64,000 nt of DNA from Verrucomicrobiia bacterium. GTDB lineage: Bacteria > Verrucomicrobiota > Verrucomicrobiia > Verrucomicrobiales > Akkermansiaceae. Location: contig JAUIJD010000018.1 in NCBI GenBank assembly GCA_030431475.1, positions 1-64,000 of the forward strand, read 5' to 3'. Numbering within the stretch: position 1 is the first letter of the stretch; each line of letters starts with the position of its first letter. The notes under the pieces are model-generated. The model was not told where the DNA came from and made no database searches. It saw only the letters and a program-made list of their open reading frames with translations. A program made the translations under genes and the position numbers. Below are positions 51,811 through 60,222 of this stretch, piece after piece.

Positions 51811-52491
51811 TCAGGCCCGGCGCCGCCGGAGCAGCCCGAGGCCGGCGGCGAGGGCGAGGGTCAAGGCCCCCGGTTCGGGAACCGTGGTGTAGGTCAGCCA
51901 ATTTCCTGAAGCGCCTCCCTGTGCCCCGTCGACGTAGGCGTCTCCGCCGCCGAAGAAGTCGCTCACCGCGATGAAGTCGAAGTTGGTGGGGCTGCCGATT
52001 GCCGAGCGGGCGAAGGAGAGTTCGTGGTCGTTGAGCGGGAAGTCGTCATAGACGGCCGAACCGATGAAGTTCCAGCCCCAGTCGGTCCCGGATCCGGTGT
52101 AGGCGAAGATGGAGACCCCTTCGATCATGTATTCCGCCCCGACCGCGAAGGTGTCGGCCGCTCCCCGGTATCCGGTCGCCCGGTCCTGGTCGGTATCGAT
52201 CAGGATCTTCTGGCTTCCACTGAGGAAGCCGCTGCCGTCGTTGCGGTAGAGCTGCTCGCGAAGGTAGAAGTTCGTCGAATCGTGGGCCACGGTCATGCTG
52301 GCGAAATCGACCGCCTCGGACTCGTCCGGATCGGTCGGAAAGGCAATCGTGGCGCTCCAGTCGGAACGGTCGTTGTTGCCTCCGGTGGTGTTGATGGCGC
52401 CGTCGGTGACGGGGTTCGACAGCGTCGCCACCGAGGCGCCATGAGCGGTGCCGAGGGCGAGGAGGGTCAGAAGCGGTGCTTTGATTTTCAT
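51811..52491 (-). CDS. PEP-CTERM sorted protein with a DOMON/CBM9-like domain
   Basis: A 226-residue secreted protein. After a signal peptide (LLTLLALGTAHG) one beta domain (DGAINTTGGNNDRSDW, DSTNFYLREQLY, ILIDTDQDRATGYRG, EYMIEG) has the same layout as the repeats in the adjacent 1182-aa protein. The end is a classical PEP-CTERM signal: VPEPGALTLALAAGLGLL plus RRRR, recognised by exosortase, so it is processed at the membrane. It lies 16 bp downstream of the large GH114-type gene and is probably co-expressed. Confidence 0.85.
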   Translation of the reverse strand: MKIKAPLLTLLALGTAHGASVATLSNPVTDGAINTTGGNNDRSDWSATIAFPTDPDESEAVDFASMTVAHDSTNFYLREQLYRNDGSGFLSGSQKILIDTDQDRATGYRGAADTFAVGAEYMIEGVSIFAYTGSGTDWGWNFIGSAVYDDFPLNDHELSFARSAIGSPTNFDFIAVSDFFGGGDAYVDGAQGGASGNWLTYTTVPEPGALTLALAAGLGLLRRRRA

Positions 52492-52507
52492 GAGGTGATG
52501 TGCGGAT

Positions 52508-55500
52508 TCAGTTGAGCAGGATGGAGAGGCGGAGGAAGTTCGGCGAGGCGGGAATCGGGTTGCTGAAGCGGATGACGACTTCCTCGAGATCGGTGCCGGC
52601 CGGCGTGGTCGAGACGGTGACGAATTGCGCGGGCGTGTCGTCCCAGCCTCCGAGGGAGGAGGAGGATTCCGGCGCGACGCTGACCGAACCGTCGGTGCGG
52701 CGGGTGTAGGTGAGGGTCAGGTAGCGGTCGGGGCCGATGGTGGTGGTTCCCACCTCGGGGCCCGCCGTGAAGGCGAAGGGGTCGCCGCCGAGGGCGAACT
52801 CGACGAGGTTGACGAGGCCGTCCTTGTCGGGATCCGCGTCGTCGCCGCTGACCAGCGGGTCGGCGAGCTGGGTCGGGCTGAAGTTCGCGCTCTTCCAGGT
52901 GTCGTACGGTCCGGTGCCGGGATTCTCCGTGAACGAGTAGCGGAAGGCGCCGGCGAACTCGGCGGTGCCGGCGTCGTCGGTCCACAGCGCCAGGCGGATG
53001 ATGTCCTGCGGGAAGACCGGCTGGTCGCCCCCGCCGAGGTCGTAGGTCGCGCTGCGGGCGATGCGGTATTCCTGGATGCTGGTGTTGCTGGCGTACGGCG
53101 AGATGCCCGGAACCGCATCGGTGAAGGTCGCGCCGGCGTTGTAGACTCCCGCGCTCTGGGCAAAGGGGAAGTCGTTCTGCCAGCTCACCTCGGCCCCGAC
53201 CTCGCCGAGGGCGTAGATGTTGAATCCGGTGCCCGGGTCGTCGTCGTTGTCGAGCGAGAGGAAGGTGCTCGGCGAGCCGTTGAAGTTGTTGGTGTCGGCG
53301 GCCGCGGCGTACTCGACCAGCAGGTACAGCCAGTCGTCGTCGTTGGCGGCCTTGATCGAGACGATGTCCGGGACACCGTCGCCGGTCGGATCGCTGAGGA
53401 TTTCCGGAACGGACGCCCATTCGGAGGCGTCCCCATCGACCGTGATCGCCGCGTAGTACCCGGGAGGCGGGGGCGGGGTGGCGAGCTGGTAGCGGAAGGC
53501 GCCGGCGAACTCGGCGGTGCCGGCGTCGTCGCTCCACAGCGCCAGGCGGACGATGTCCTGGGGAAAGACCGGCTGGGAGCCGCCGCCGGAATCGTAGGTC
53601 GCGTCGAGACGGATGCGGTACTCCTGCGCGGTGGTGTTGGCCGCATAGGGGGCGATGCCCGGGACGGCGTTGGTGAAGGTGGCGCCGGTGTTGTAGACGC
53701 CGGTGTCCTGGCCGAAGGCAAAGTCGTTCTGCCAGCTCACCTCGGCGCCGATCGCACCGAGACTGAAGATGTCGAAGCCGGTGGCGGTGTCGTCGTCGTT
53801 GTCGAGCGAGAGGAAGGTGCTCGGCGAGCCGTTGAAGTTGTTGGTGTCGGTCGCGGCGGCGTACTCGATCAGCAGGTAGAGGTATTCGCCGTCGTTGGCG
53901 GCCTTGACCGACACGATGTCGGGAACACCGTCGCCGGACGGATCGCTGAGGATTTCCGGAATGGACGCCCAGTCGGAGAAGTCGCCGTCGATGGTGAGCG
54001 TGGCGTACTCCGACGGCGGCGGCGGCGCGGGCGCGAAGCGGTAGCGGATCGAGGCGGTGGTGTCGCCGGCGTTGTCCTGGAGCAGCAGTCGGATCGTGTC
54101 GCCGTCGAAGACCGGCTGGCTGTCGCCGTCGAAGATGGCGGAGCGCGAGACCCGGATCTCGTATTCGAGCATGCCGCTGTCGGCGATCGACCATGCCACG
54201 CCGCTGACCGGGCCGTCGTTGAAGCCGCCGGCCCGCTGGTCGTAGCCGGTCGAGCCCTCGATCATCATCTCCGATCCGAAGCTGGTGCCGCCCGGGGTGA
54301 ATCCGGTGCCCGGGTTGTCGTCGGTGTCGAGAAAGAGGTGGCTGTTGAAGTCGGTGAAAACCCCGTCGGCCGCGTGGAGCGTGAACCGCACGTAGAGGAA
54401 GTCGGCGTCGTTGGCGACGGAGACCTCGGCGAAGTCGGGATCGACGAACTCCGCGGGATCGCTGTCGAGGACCGGTGCCCCCGCCCAGTCGGCGAAGGCC
54501 CCGTCGATCGCAATGCTGCGGAACTCGGAGGGGATGCCTTCCGGGGTGGCCGACAGGGTGACGGTGTTGGTGTCTTCCTGGGCCAGGCCGTCCTCGGCAC
54601 GCACGGCGAAGAGGTAGGAAGTGCCGTTGTCGAGCCCGGTGACGGTGTACTCGAAGGGGTGGTCCTCGGGGTCGACCGCCAGGGTGTAGTTGGCGGGGGA
54701 TTCGACGTCCACGCCGGCGATCTTGGTCGCGGTGCCGAAGTCGAGGGTCGGTTGGTCGGTGTAGTAGAGGTTGTAGACGACCGGTCCCGTCTGGTCGCGG
54801 GCGACGTCCCAGCGCACGGTGACCTCCCCGTCGCCCGCCTCGACCTCCTGCACTCCGATTTCAGGCGGGGCCGGCTGGTTGCCGGGGGTGCCGAGGTCCC
54901 AGTCGTCGCTGAAGGCGGCGGTGCTGTCCCAGGTCGGGGGCGCGGTGTCGGCGTTCGCGGCGTTCCAGGTCGCGGCGTCGGTGTTGAACGCCGAGTCGAG
55001 GGAGGGGTTGGTGCGGTAGAGCGGCCAGCCTTGCTCCTGCTGGCTCTCAATGAAGTCCTGCTCGCCGAGCGAGGCCGGTTCTCCCGGTGTGGTGTAGCCG
55101 AGGCTGAGGATGGTGAACCCGTCGGGGCGCTGGGCCTCGGCGTTGAGCTTCGGTGCGAAGTTGAACTTGTTGTCGAAGAAGAAGGCCGAAGGGGATCCGC
55201 TTCCGCTACTATCGGTGTAGTAGCTTTCGAAGAGGATCATGTCGAGGTGCGGACGCAGCGTGTAGTCGTAGGTCTTGAGATTCGGGTTGTAGAAGAACAG
55301 TCCGCGGTTTCCGAGCAGCAGCTTGCCGGGGTAGGTGTCGCTGATCGTTTCCACCAGCTGCCGGTAGGCCGGCGCGGTCCACTCGTACTGCGTCGCTCCG
55401 AAGGAGTTCGGAGCCGGGGTGTCGAGGGTGTCGAGAAACACACCGTCGCAGCCGTAGCCGAGTCCGGTGGTGGTGGTGAGGATTTCGTCGAGGCCGGCGA

Positions 55501-56056
55501 CGCCGTCGGTGCCCTTGACGTTGTTCTTGATGACCTGGAACCAGGCCGGGTCGCCGGGGTTGACGAAGGCGCCGCCGAAGGTCGAGTTGAGGTCCGGTTC
55601 GCCGTCCTCGTCCTCGTCGTCGAGGTAGTAGGAGGCGTAGCCCGTGCCGCCGGGCGACGGATCGCCCAGAGGGGCGATCCCGTCGAGCGGGTCGAGGTCC
55701 GAGTTCCGGGGGTCGACTCGGGGTCCGTTGCCGTCGCCGGCGACAGGGGCTGAGGGGCGGTCGTCCTCACCGACCGAGATGTAGGCCAGCACGAGCACGT
55801 CGTCCGCGGTGTCGGCGAGGTTGTCCGGGCCGCGGCGGATCGTCGCGATGTCGGCCGGAGTCACGTTGCTGGTCGGGTGGAGGATCACCAGCGAGTAGTC
55901 GGTGCGGGCGGCGTCGACTTTCCCTGCGTCCCAGTTTCCGTAGTAGATCAGGTAGGGGGTGGCGGTGGAGATGCCCGCGACGGGGCCGCGCTCGGCGGTG
56001 CAGGGGACCATGCCGAGGGTGGCGGCCAGGAGGAGGATGCGCTTCATGGAGATCAT
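52508..56056 (-). CDS. Large secreted GH114-like protein with CBM9-like repeats
   Basis: A 1182-residue exported protein. Residues about 30-340 resemble the TM1410/GH114 endo-alpha-1,4-polygalactosaminidase barrel (YLIYYGNWDA, VLAYISVGEDD, GCDGVFLDTLD). A fibronectin type III domain follows (about 395-500). Three DOMON/CBM9-like domains come next (each starting IDGxFxDWA or IDGDxxEWA); the second and third are near-duplicates (NNFNGSPSTFLSLDNDDD in both). A TSP3 loop (DADPDKDGLVNLVEF) and a short beta domain end the chain. It may bind and cut an exopolysaccharide. The ATG at 56056 has GGAG 8 bp upstream. Confidence 0.82.
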   Translation of the reverse strand: MISMKRILLLAATLGMVPCTAERGPVAGISTATPYLIYYGNWDAGKVDAARTDYSLVILHPTSNVTPADIATIRRGPDNLADTADDVLVLAYISVGEDDRPSAPVAGDGNGPRVDPRNSDLDPLDGIAPLGDPSPGGTGYASYYLDDEDEDGEPDLNSTFGGAFVNPGDPAWFQVIKNNVKGTDGVAGLDEILTTTTGLGYGCDGVFLDTLDTPAPNSFGATQYEWTAPAYRQLVETISDTYPGKLLLGNRGLFFYNPNLKTYDYTLRPHLDMILFESYYTDSSGSGSPSAFFFDNKFNFAPKLNAEAQRPDGFTILSLGYTTPGEPASLGEQDFIESQQEQGWPLYRTNPSLDSAFNTDAATWNAANADTAPPTWDSTAAFSDDWDLGTPGNQPAPPEIGVQEVEAGDGEVTVRWDVARDQTGPVVYNLYYTDQPTLDFGTATKIAGVDVESPANYTLAVDPEDHPFEYTVTGLDNGTSYLFAVRAEDGLAQEDTNTVTLSATPEGIPSEFRSIAIDGAFADWAGAPVLDSDPAEFVDPDFAEVSVANDADFLYVRFTLHAADGVFTDFNSHLFLDTDDNPGTGFTPGGTSFGSEMMIEGSTGYDQRAGGFNDGPVSGVAWSIADSGMLEYEIRVSRSAIFDGDSQPVFDGDTIRLLLQDNAGDTTASIRYRFAPAPPPPSEYATLTIDGDFSDWASIPEILSDPSGDGVPDIVSVKAANDGEYLYLLIEYAAATDTNNFNGSPSTFLSLDNDDDTATGFDIFSLGAIGAEVSWQNDFAFGQDTGVYNTGATFTNAVPGIAPYAANTTAQEYRIRLDATYDSGGGSQPVFPQDIVRLALWSDDAGTAEFAGAFRYQLATPPPPPGYYAAITVDGDASEWASVPEILSDPTGDGVPDIVSIKAANDDDWLYLLVEYAAAADTNNFNGSPSTFLSLDNDDDPGTGFNIYALGEVGAEVSWQNDFPFAQSAGVYNAGATFTDAVPGISPYASNTSIQEYRIARSATYDLGGGDQPVFPQDIIRLALWTDDAGTAEFAGAFRYSFTENPGTGPYDTWKSANFSPTQLADPLVSGDDADPDKDGLVNLVEFALGGDPFAFTAGPEVGTTTIGPDRYLTLTYTRRTDGSVSVAPESSSSLGGWDDTPAQFVTVSTTPAGTDLEEVVIRFSNPIPASPNFLRLSILLN

Positions 56057-56196
56057 TCGGGTTTCTCCGTCCAATACCCTTCCATCGCCGGGTGTGAAGC
56101 GGATTTCGCCGGACTCAAATCTTTGTGTCAGGTTTCCGGAGGGCGGGGTATTGCTTGTCGGAGAGATGGCATGATGCCGTCCATCCGGAGATCCCG

Positions 56197-56751
56197 ATGA
56201 ATCCCGATCCCAAGCCGGAACCCATGCTCGAGGACAGCGCCTCCGCCCGTGAGGTGGCGGCCCTGATCCGCGGGCTGCAGCCGACGCTGACCGAGTTCGC
56301 CGCCGGATTGCTCGGTGGTGCGGACGGGGCGGACGACGTCGTCCAGGAGACGAATCTGTTCCTGTGGGAGCGGCGGGCCGACTACGAGCCGGGTTCGGAT
56401 TTCCGGGCGTGGGCGCTGCGGGTGGCCCGGTTCAAGGTGATGGCCGCCCGCCGGGATGTCGCCCGTGAGCGTCGGCTTCGGTTCAGTGACGAGACCCTCG
56501 AGCGTCTGGCCGCCCGCGCGGAGGAGCGCGCCGGAGGTGCCGAGCGCCGGTTGAAGGCGCTGGGTGGGTGTCTCGGGAGGATCCGGCTGCAGGACCGCCG
56601 CCTGCTCGAGTGGAAGTACGCCCGTCGAGGCTCGCTGACCGAGCTGGCCGATGCGGTCGGCGAGTCGGCGAATGCCATCCACAAGAAGATATCCCGCCTG
56701 CGCATGGCGCTTCGCCAGTGCGTGGAGAAAGCCCTTTCCCAGAACCCATGA
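56197..56751 (+). CDS. ECF-type sigma factor (Verrucomicrobium/Rhodopirellula group)
   Basis: A 184-residue sigma-70 family factor. Region 2 contains DDVVQETNLFLWERRADYEPGSDFRAW and region 4 ends in LTELADAVGESANAIHKKISRLRMALRQCV, the helix-turn-helix. The pattern matches the group typed from Gemmata, Verrucomicrobium and Planctomycetes, which usually pairs with FecR-like proteins. The ATG at 56197 has GGAG six bases upstream. Its stop overlaps the next gene as ATGA. It diverges from the GH114-like gene by 140 bp. Confidence 0.9.
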   Translation: MNPDPKPEPMLEDSASAREVAALIRGLQPTLTEFAAGLLGGADGADDVVQETNLFLWERRADYEPGSDFRAWALRVARFKVMAARRDVARERRLRFSDETLERLAARAEERAGGAERRLKALGGCLGRIRLQDRRLLEWKYARRGSLTELADAVGESANAIHKKISRLRMALRQCVEKALSQNP

Positions 56752-58151
56752 ATCCCACCAACGAACTCAGGAAGCTGGTTGACGCCATGCTCGACGGATC
56801 GATCGAGACCGCCGAGCTCGCGCGTCTCGAGCAACTCATCACCGGGGATGAGACGGCGATGGACTACTACCTCGCGATGGCGGGACAGGAGGGTTTGATG
56901 ATGCGAGCGCTCTCGGCGGACTCATCCGGGGCGAAACGGAGCCACCCGTCCCGGGGATGGTGGATGGGGGCGGCGGCGGTCGCCGCGGCGGTTGTGGTGG
57001 CCTTCGTCGTCTGGCGTCCGGTCGCCGGTCCCGTGGAGGCGGACGGTGGCTGGGCATCGGTGACGGATCAGGTCGATGTGGTGTGGAAGGGCGAGCCGGT
57101 GGGGACGGATGTCGATGCCGGCGGGCGCCTGATCGAAATCGAGTCCGGTCTGCTGGAGATCACCCATGCCTCCGGGACGCGGTTGCTCATCGAAGGACCG
57201 GCGGGCTACGAGGTCACCGGCGAGAACGCGGGGCGTTTCGTGCACGGCAAGCTGGTCGCCGAGGTGCCTCCCGGAGCGGAGGGTTTCACGGTGGATTGTC
57301 CGGACGGCCAGGTGGTCGACTTCGGCACCGAGTTCGCGATCGAGGCGGATCCTTCCAAGGGCATGATGGAGGTCGGGGTGTTCCGGGGCGAGGTGAAGGT
57401 GCGCCCCTCGGCCGACGACGGGGAGCCGGTGCCGCTCTACACGGGGCATGCGGTCCGCCTGCCCGGGAAGGTCGAGAGTCCCCTGCGCTCGATTCCCTTC
57501 GACCAGCAGCGCTTCGTGCGGCGGGCGCCGAGCCGCGAGCTGCCGTGGTACTTCGAAGGATCCTCCCAGCCGCTGGAGTGGGATGTGAGCCATCTCGTCT
57601 GGTCGTCGGGCGAGAAGCTTGCGGTGCTGAAGTGGATGAGTGGTCCCGATGCGCTGGTGCTGCACCGGATGGAGTTGCTGCTCGACGGCGAGGTGGTGGC
57701 GCGGGACGAGCACCCCTGCAGCGTGGGCGAGCTGAGCAGCACGCTGGCGAATGTCTATCACCTGGCCATTCCGGACGGCGGTTGGCGCCGGGGCGAATGG
57801 ACGCTCCGCGCCTGGCCGGGCGAGATGCGCGGGGACGCCCGCAGCGAGGGCATCCTGATGCTGGAGGATGCCTCGGTGGCGGAGGCTTCCATGGGGGATT
57901 TCGTCGGCGTGTGGGAGTATGTGCACGACGGGGTCGTCTACCGCCGGACCTTCCGCGGGGACGGGACCTGCCTGCTCCAGTTCGACGGCAAGCCCACCCC
58001 GTATTTCGAGAACGCCCGGTGGGGCGTCCGGGAGGGGATCCTCGAGGTCCGTTTCGACGCGTCGGAGACGGTCGAGCGCCACCTGCTGCGGGATGCCGAC
58101 AGCCTCGTTTTCATCAACCAACCCTACCGCAACGCGCGGCGCGTGGAATGA
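56748..58151 (+). CDS. FecR-domain transmembrane regulator
   Basis: A 467-residue protein. The cytoplasmic N-terminal part (ELRKLVDAMLDGSIETAELARLEQ, MDYYLAMAGQEGLM) is the usual sigma-interacting region. One membrane helix follows (MGAAAVAAAVVVAFVVW, about residue 73-90). The periplasmic FecR domain includes GRLIEIESGLLEITHASGTR, LLIEGPAGYEV and VVDFGTEFAIEAD. A C-terminal domain (about 330-467) with DFVGVWEYVHDGVVYRRTF is unrecognised. It probably controls the sigma factor. It is coupled by ATGA on both sides. Confidence 0.88.
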   Translation: MNPTNELRKLVDAMLDGSIETAELARLEQLITGDETAMDYYLAMAGQEGLMMRALSADSSGAKRSHPSRGWWMGAAAVAAAVVVAFVVWRPVAGPVEADGGWASVTDQVDVVWKGEPVGTDVDAGGRLIEIESGLLEITHASGTRLLIEGPAGYEVTGENAGRFVHGKLVAEVPPGAEGFTVDCPDGQVVDFGTEFAIEADPSKGMMEVGVFRGEVKVRPSADDGEPVPLYTGHAVRLPGKVESPLRSIPFDQQRFVRRAPSRELPWYFEGSSQPLEWDVSHLVWSSGEKLAVLKWMSGPDALVLHRMELLLDGEVVARDEHPCSVGELSSTLANVYHLAIPDGGWRRGEWTLRAWPGEMRGDARSEGILMLEDASVAEASMGDFVGVWEYVHDGVVYRRTFRGDGTCLLQFDGKPTPYFENARWGVREGILEVRFDASETVERHLLRDADSLVFINQPYRNARRVE

Positions 58152-59434
58152 GCGGCCGATCCCTGCTCATCGCCGTCTGCGGTGCGGTGCTGATGGCCCC
58201 GGCCGGCTGCGAGCGGGCCCACACCGAACCCCTGGGTCCGGTTGAAAAGGAGTGGTCGCGGGTCGCCGATCCCGGCCGTGGTTTCTACCGGCACACCGAA
58301 CGTCGGAGCGCGGCGGACCCGGCCCCGGGGCTCGGGACGCTCAGGGAGTGGCGCCGGGAGGGGATCACGCTGGTGATGCGGGTCTGCTACCTCGGCGAGC
58401 ATCGCGACGGCGCCATGTCGGACGCCTACCTCGACGCCCTGCGGGCGGACTTCGGCGTGATCCGCGAAGCGGGCATGAAGGTCATCGTGAGATTCGCCTA
58501 CTCGAGCTCGATGGAGGGAGCGGATTCCCAACAGGCGGGGGAGCCGGTGGTGCTGCGCCATGTCGAGCAGCTGGCGCCGGTTCTTGCAGAGAATGCCGAC
58601 GTCCTGCACTGCCTGCAGGCGGGGTTCCTCGGCGCGTGGGGCGAGTGGCATGCGGTGCATCCGGATTTCCAGGCGCCGGACGGGTCGCTGTCCGCCCCCG
58701 CGGCACGGCGTCTGCTGTCCGCCCTTTTGAAGGCGGTGCCCGAGCCGGTTCACCTGCAGGTCCGCACCCCCTGGCAGAAGATGATGCTTTTCGAAGACGA
58801 CATGCCCGGTGCCGATCGCGTCGGCCATCACAACGACTGCTTCCTCGCCAGCCCGAACGACGTGGGCACCTACCGCGACCGCGAGGGTGAGATTGCCTGG
58901 CTCGAGCAGGAGACCCGCACGCTGCCGATGGGTGGTGAGACCTGTGGCGTCCACCTCCCTCGTTCGTCCGGCGGCAGCGCGCTCAAGGAGTTGGCCCGAC
59001 TTCATTTCAACTACCTCAATCTCGACTACCATCCGGATGTCCTCGACGGCTGGCGGCGCGACGGCAGCTTCGATGAAATCGCCGCTCGTCTCGGCCACCG
59101 GCTGCGGCTCGAGTCGGCCGAGGAAGGACCCGCGGGCGTGAAGCTCGTCTTCCTCAACGAGGGCTTCGCGGCACCACTCCGCAACCGCCCGCTCGAGTGG
59201 CGGAACGGCGAAGGGGAGGTCCGGGTCGTCGATGGGTTCTCCGCCCGCTCCCTCGACCCCGGGGAGCGGCGGGTCGTGGAACTCGCGGGCGCATCGCTGC
59301 CCCTTGAGATCCGGTTGCCGGATCCGTCGGAGAGCCTCCGGCCCCGGGGTGACTACGCGACCCGCATCGTGAATCTCGAACCGCAGGCCTCGGGCTGGCA
59401 CCGGATTCCTGCGAAACCCCAACTGGCGAAATGA
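58148..59434 (+). CDS. DUF4874/DUF4832 lipoprotein
   Basis: A 428-residue lipoprotein (lipobox MAPAGC). The N-terminal half matches the DUF4874 barrel (NPxRGFYRHTE-type DPGRGFYRHTERR, GITLVMRVCYLGEHRD, MKVIVRFAYSSS, LQAGFLGAWGEWH) and the C-terminal half DUF4832 (NDCFLASPNDVGTY, HFNYLNLDYHPDVLDGW). These domains resemble glycoside hydrolase barrels, but no activity is proven. It sits in the sigma-FecR operon, coupled by ATGA on both sides, so it is probably a product of the signalled response. Confidence 0.88.
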   Translation: MSGRSLLIAVCGAVLMAPAGCERAHTEPLGPVEKEWSRVADPGRGFYRHTERRSAADPAPGLGTLREWRREGITLVMRVCYLGEHRDGAMSDAYLDALRADFGVIREAGMKVIVRFAYSSSMEGADSQQAGEPVVLRHVEQLAPVLAENADVLHCLQAGFLGAWGEWHAVHPDFQAPDGSLSAPAARRLLSALLKAVPEPVHLQVRTPWQKMMLFEDDMPGADRVGHHNDCFLASPNDVGTYRDREGEIAWLEQETRTLPMGGETCGVHLPRSSGGSALKELARLHFNYLNLDYHPDVLDGWRRDGSFDEIAARLGHRLRLESAEEGPAGVKLVFLNEGFAAPLRNRPLEWRNGEGEVRVVDGFSARSLDPGERRVVELAGASLPLEIRLPDPSESLRPRGDYATRIVNLEPQASGWHRIPAKPQLAK

Positions 59435-60078
59435 TGACCCGATCCCGCGCCCTTCGTGGCTTCACCCTTGTGGAACTCATGGTGGTGATGGTCATCGTCA
59501 TCACCCTCGCGGCGCTCGCCTTCGTCTTCGTCCGGCGCGGGATGGAGAAGGCCCGGCTTGCCGGCAGCGTCTCGCGGGCGAAGGACCTCGGCGTCATGGT
59601 GATGGCCTACACCGCGGATCACCACGACGAGCTGCCGGTGTGGCACGACTACCGCGAGGGGAAGTACTGGTGGCAGTTGATCACCGACGACACCGAGGTG
59701 GAAGGGCACGAGGAGAGGCTGTTCAAGAGCCCGAACCACCAGGGGTTCGACTCCGACCGGGTCGCGATGACGATCTCCTACGGCTGGAACTATCCCGTGA
59801 TCGGGCGGCACAAGGGGGACTCGTCGTTTGCCGCGGATCACGTGCTGCGGCTGGCGAACTTCCGGAATCCGAGCCGGGTCCTGGTTTTTGCCGACGGCGC
59901 GCGGGAAAACTCGTGGGGCTATCTCGATGGTGGCAACAACGTCCCGGATCCCGAGCGCTACGATGGCAAGGCGGCGGCCTTCATGCTCGATGGTTCGGTG
60001 CGGGTGCTCGAGACGCCGGAGGAGTTCGGGCCGGACTCCCCGTGGTTCGTGCCGGTGCGGGACTTGGTGTGGAAGTAG
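59431..60078 (+). CDS. Pseudopilin-like protein with type IV prepilin signal
   Basis: A 215-residue protein with the prepilin cleavage motif GFTLVELMVVMVIVITLAAL: Gly at -1, Phe methylated at +1, Glu at +5. The rest is a small alpha/beta domain with ADHHDELPVWHDYREGKYWW and AFMLDGSVRVLE, the DUF1559/H-type pseudopilin pattern common in Planctomycetes and Verrucomicrobia. It is the last gene of the ATGA-linked operon from 56197. A pilin assembly machine must be elsewhere. Confidence 0.85.
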   Translation: MMTRSRALRGFTLVELMVVMVIVITLAALAFVFVRRGMEKARLAGSVSRAKDLGVMVMAYTADHHDELPVWHDYREGKYWWQLITDDTEVEGHEERLFKSPNHQGFDSDRVAMTISYGWNYPVIGRHKGDSSFAADHVLRLANFRNPSRVLVFADGARENSWGYLDGGNNVPDPERYDGKAAAFMLDGSVRVLETPEEFGPDSPWFVPVRDLVWK

Positions 60079-60222
60079 CGGGCGAGCCGGAGCGGTCGAA
60101 GGGGCGACGGAGGATTCGGGGTTTTTGAGGCTAAATTCGACAGGTTTTGAAGAGTTGGCCTAATCCTCGAATTCCATCGGAGAACGTGATGAATTGACGA
60201 TCTGAAAGCGTAGAAGTGAGCC

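Noticed and set aside
50204-51892. 562-codon plus-strand frame over the transposase and lpxA
   Set aside because: It is the antisense shadow of two well-supported minus-strand genes.
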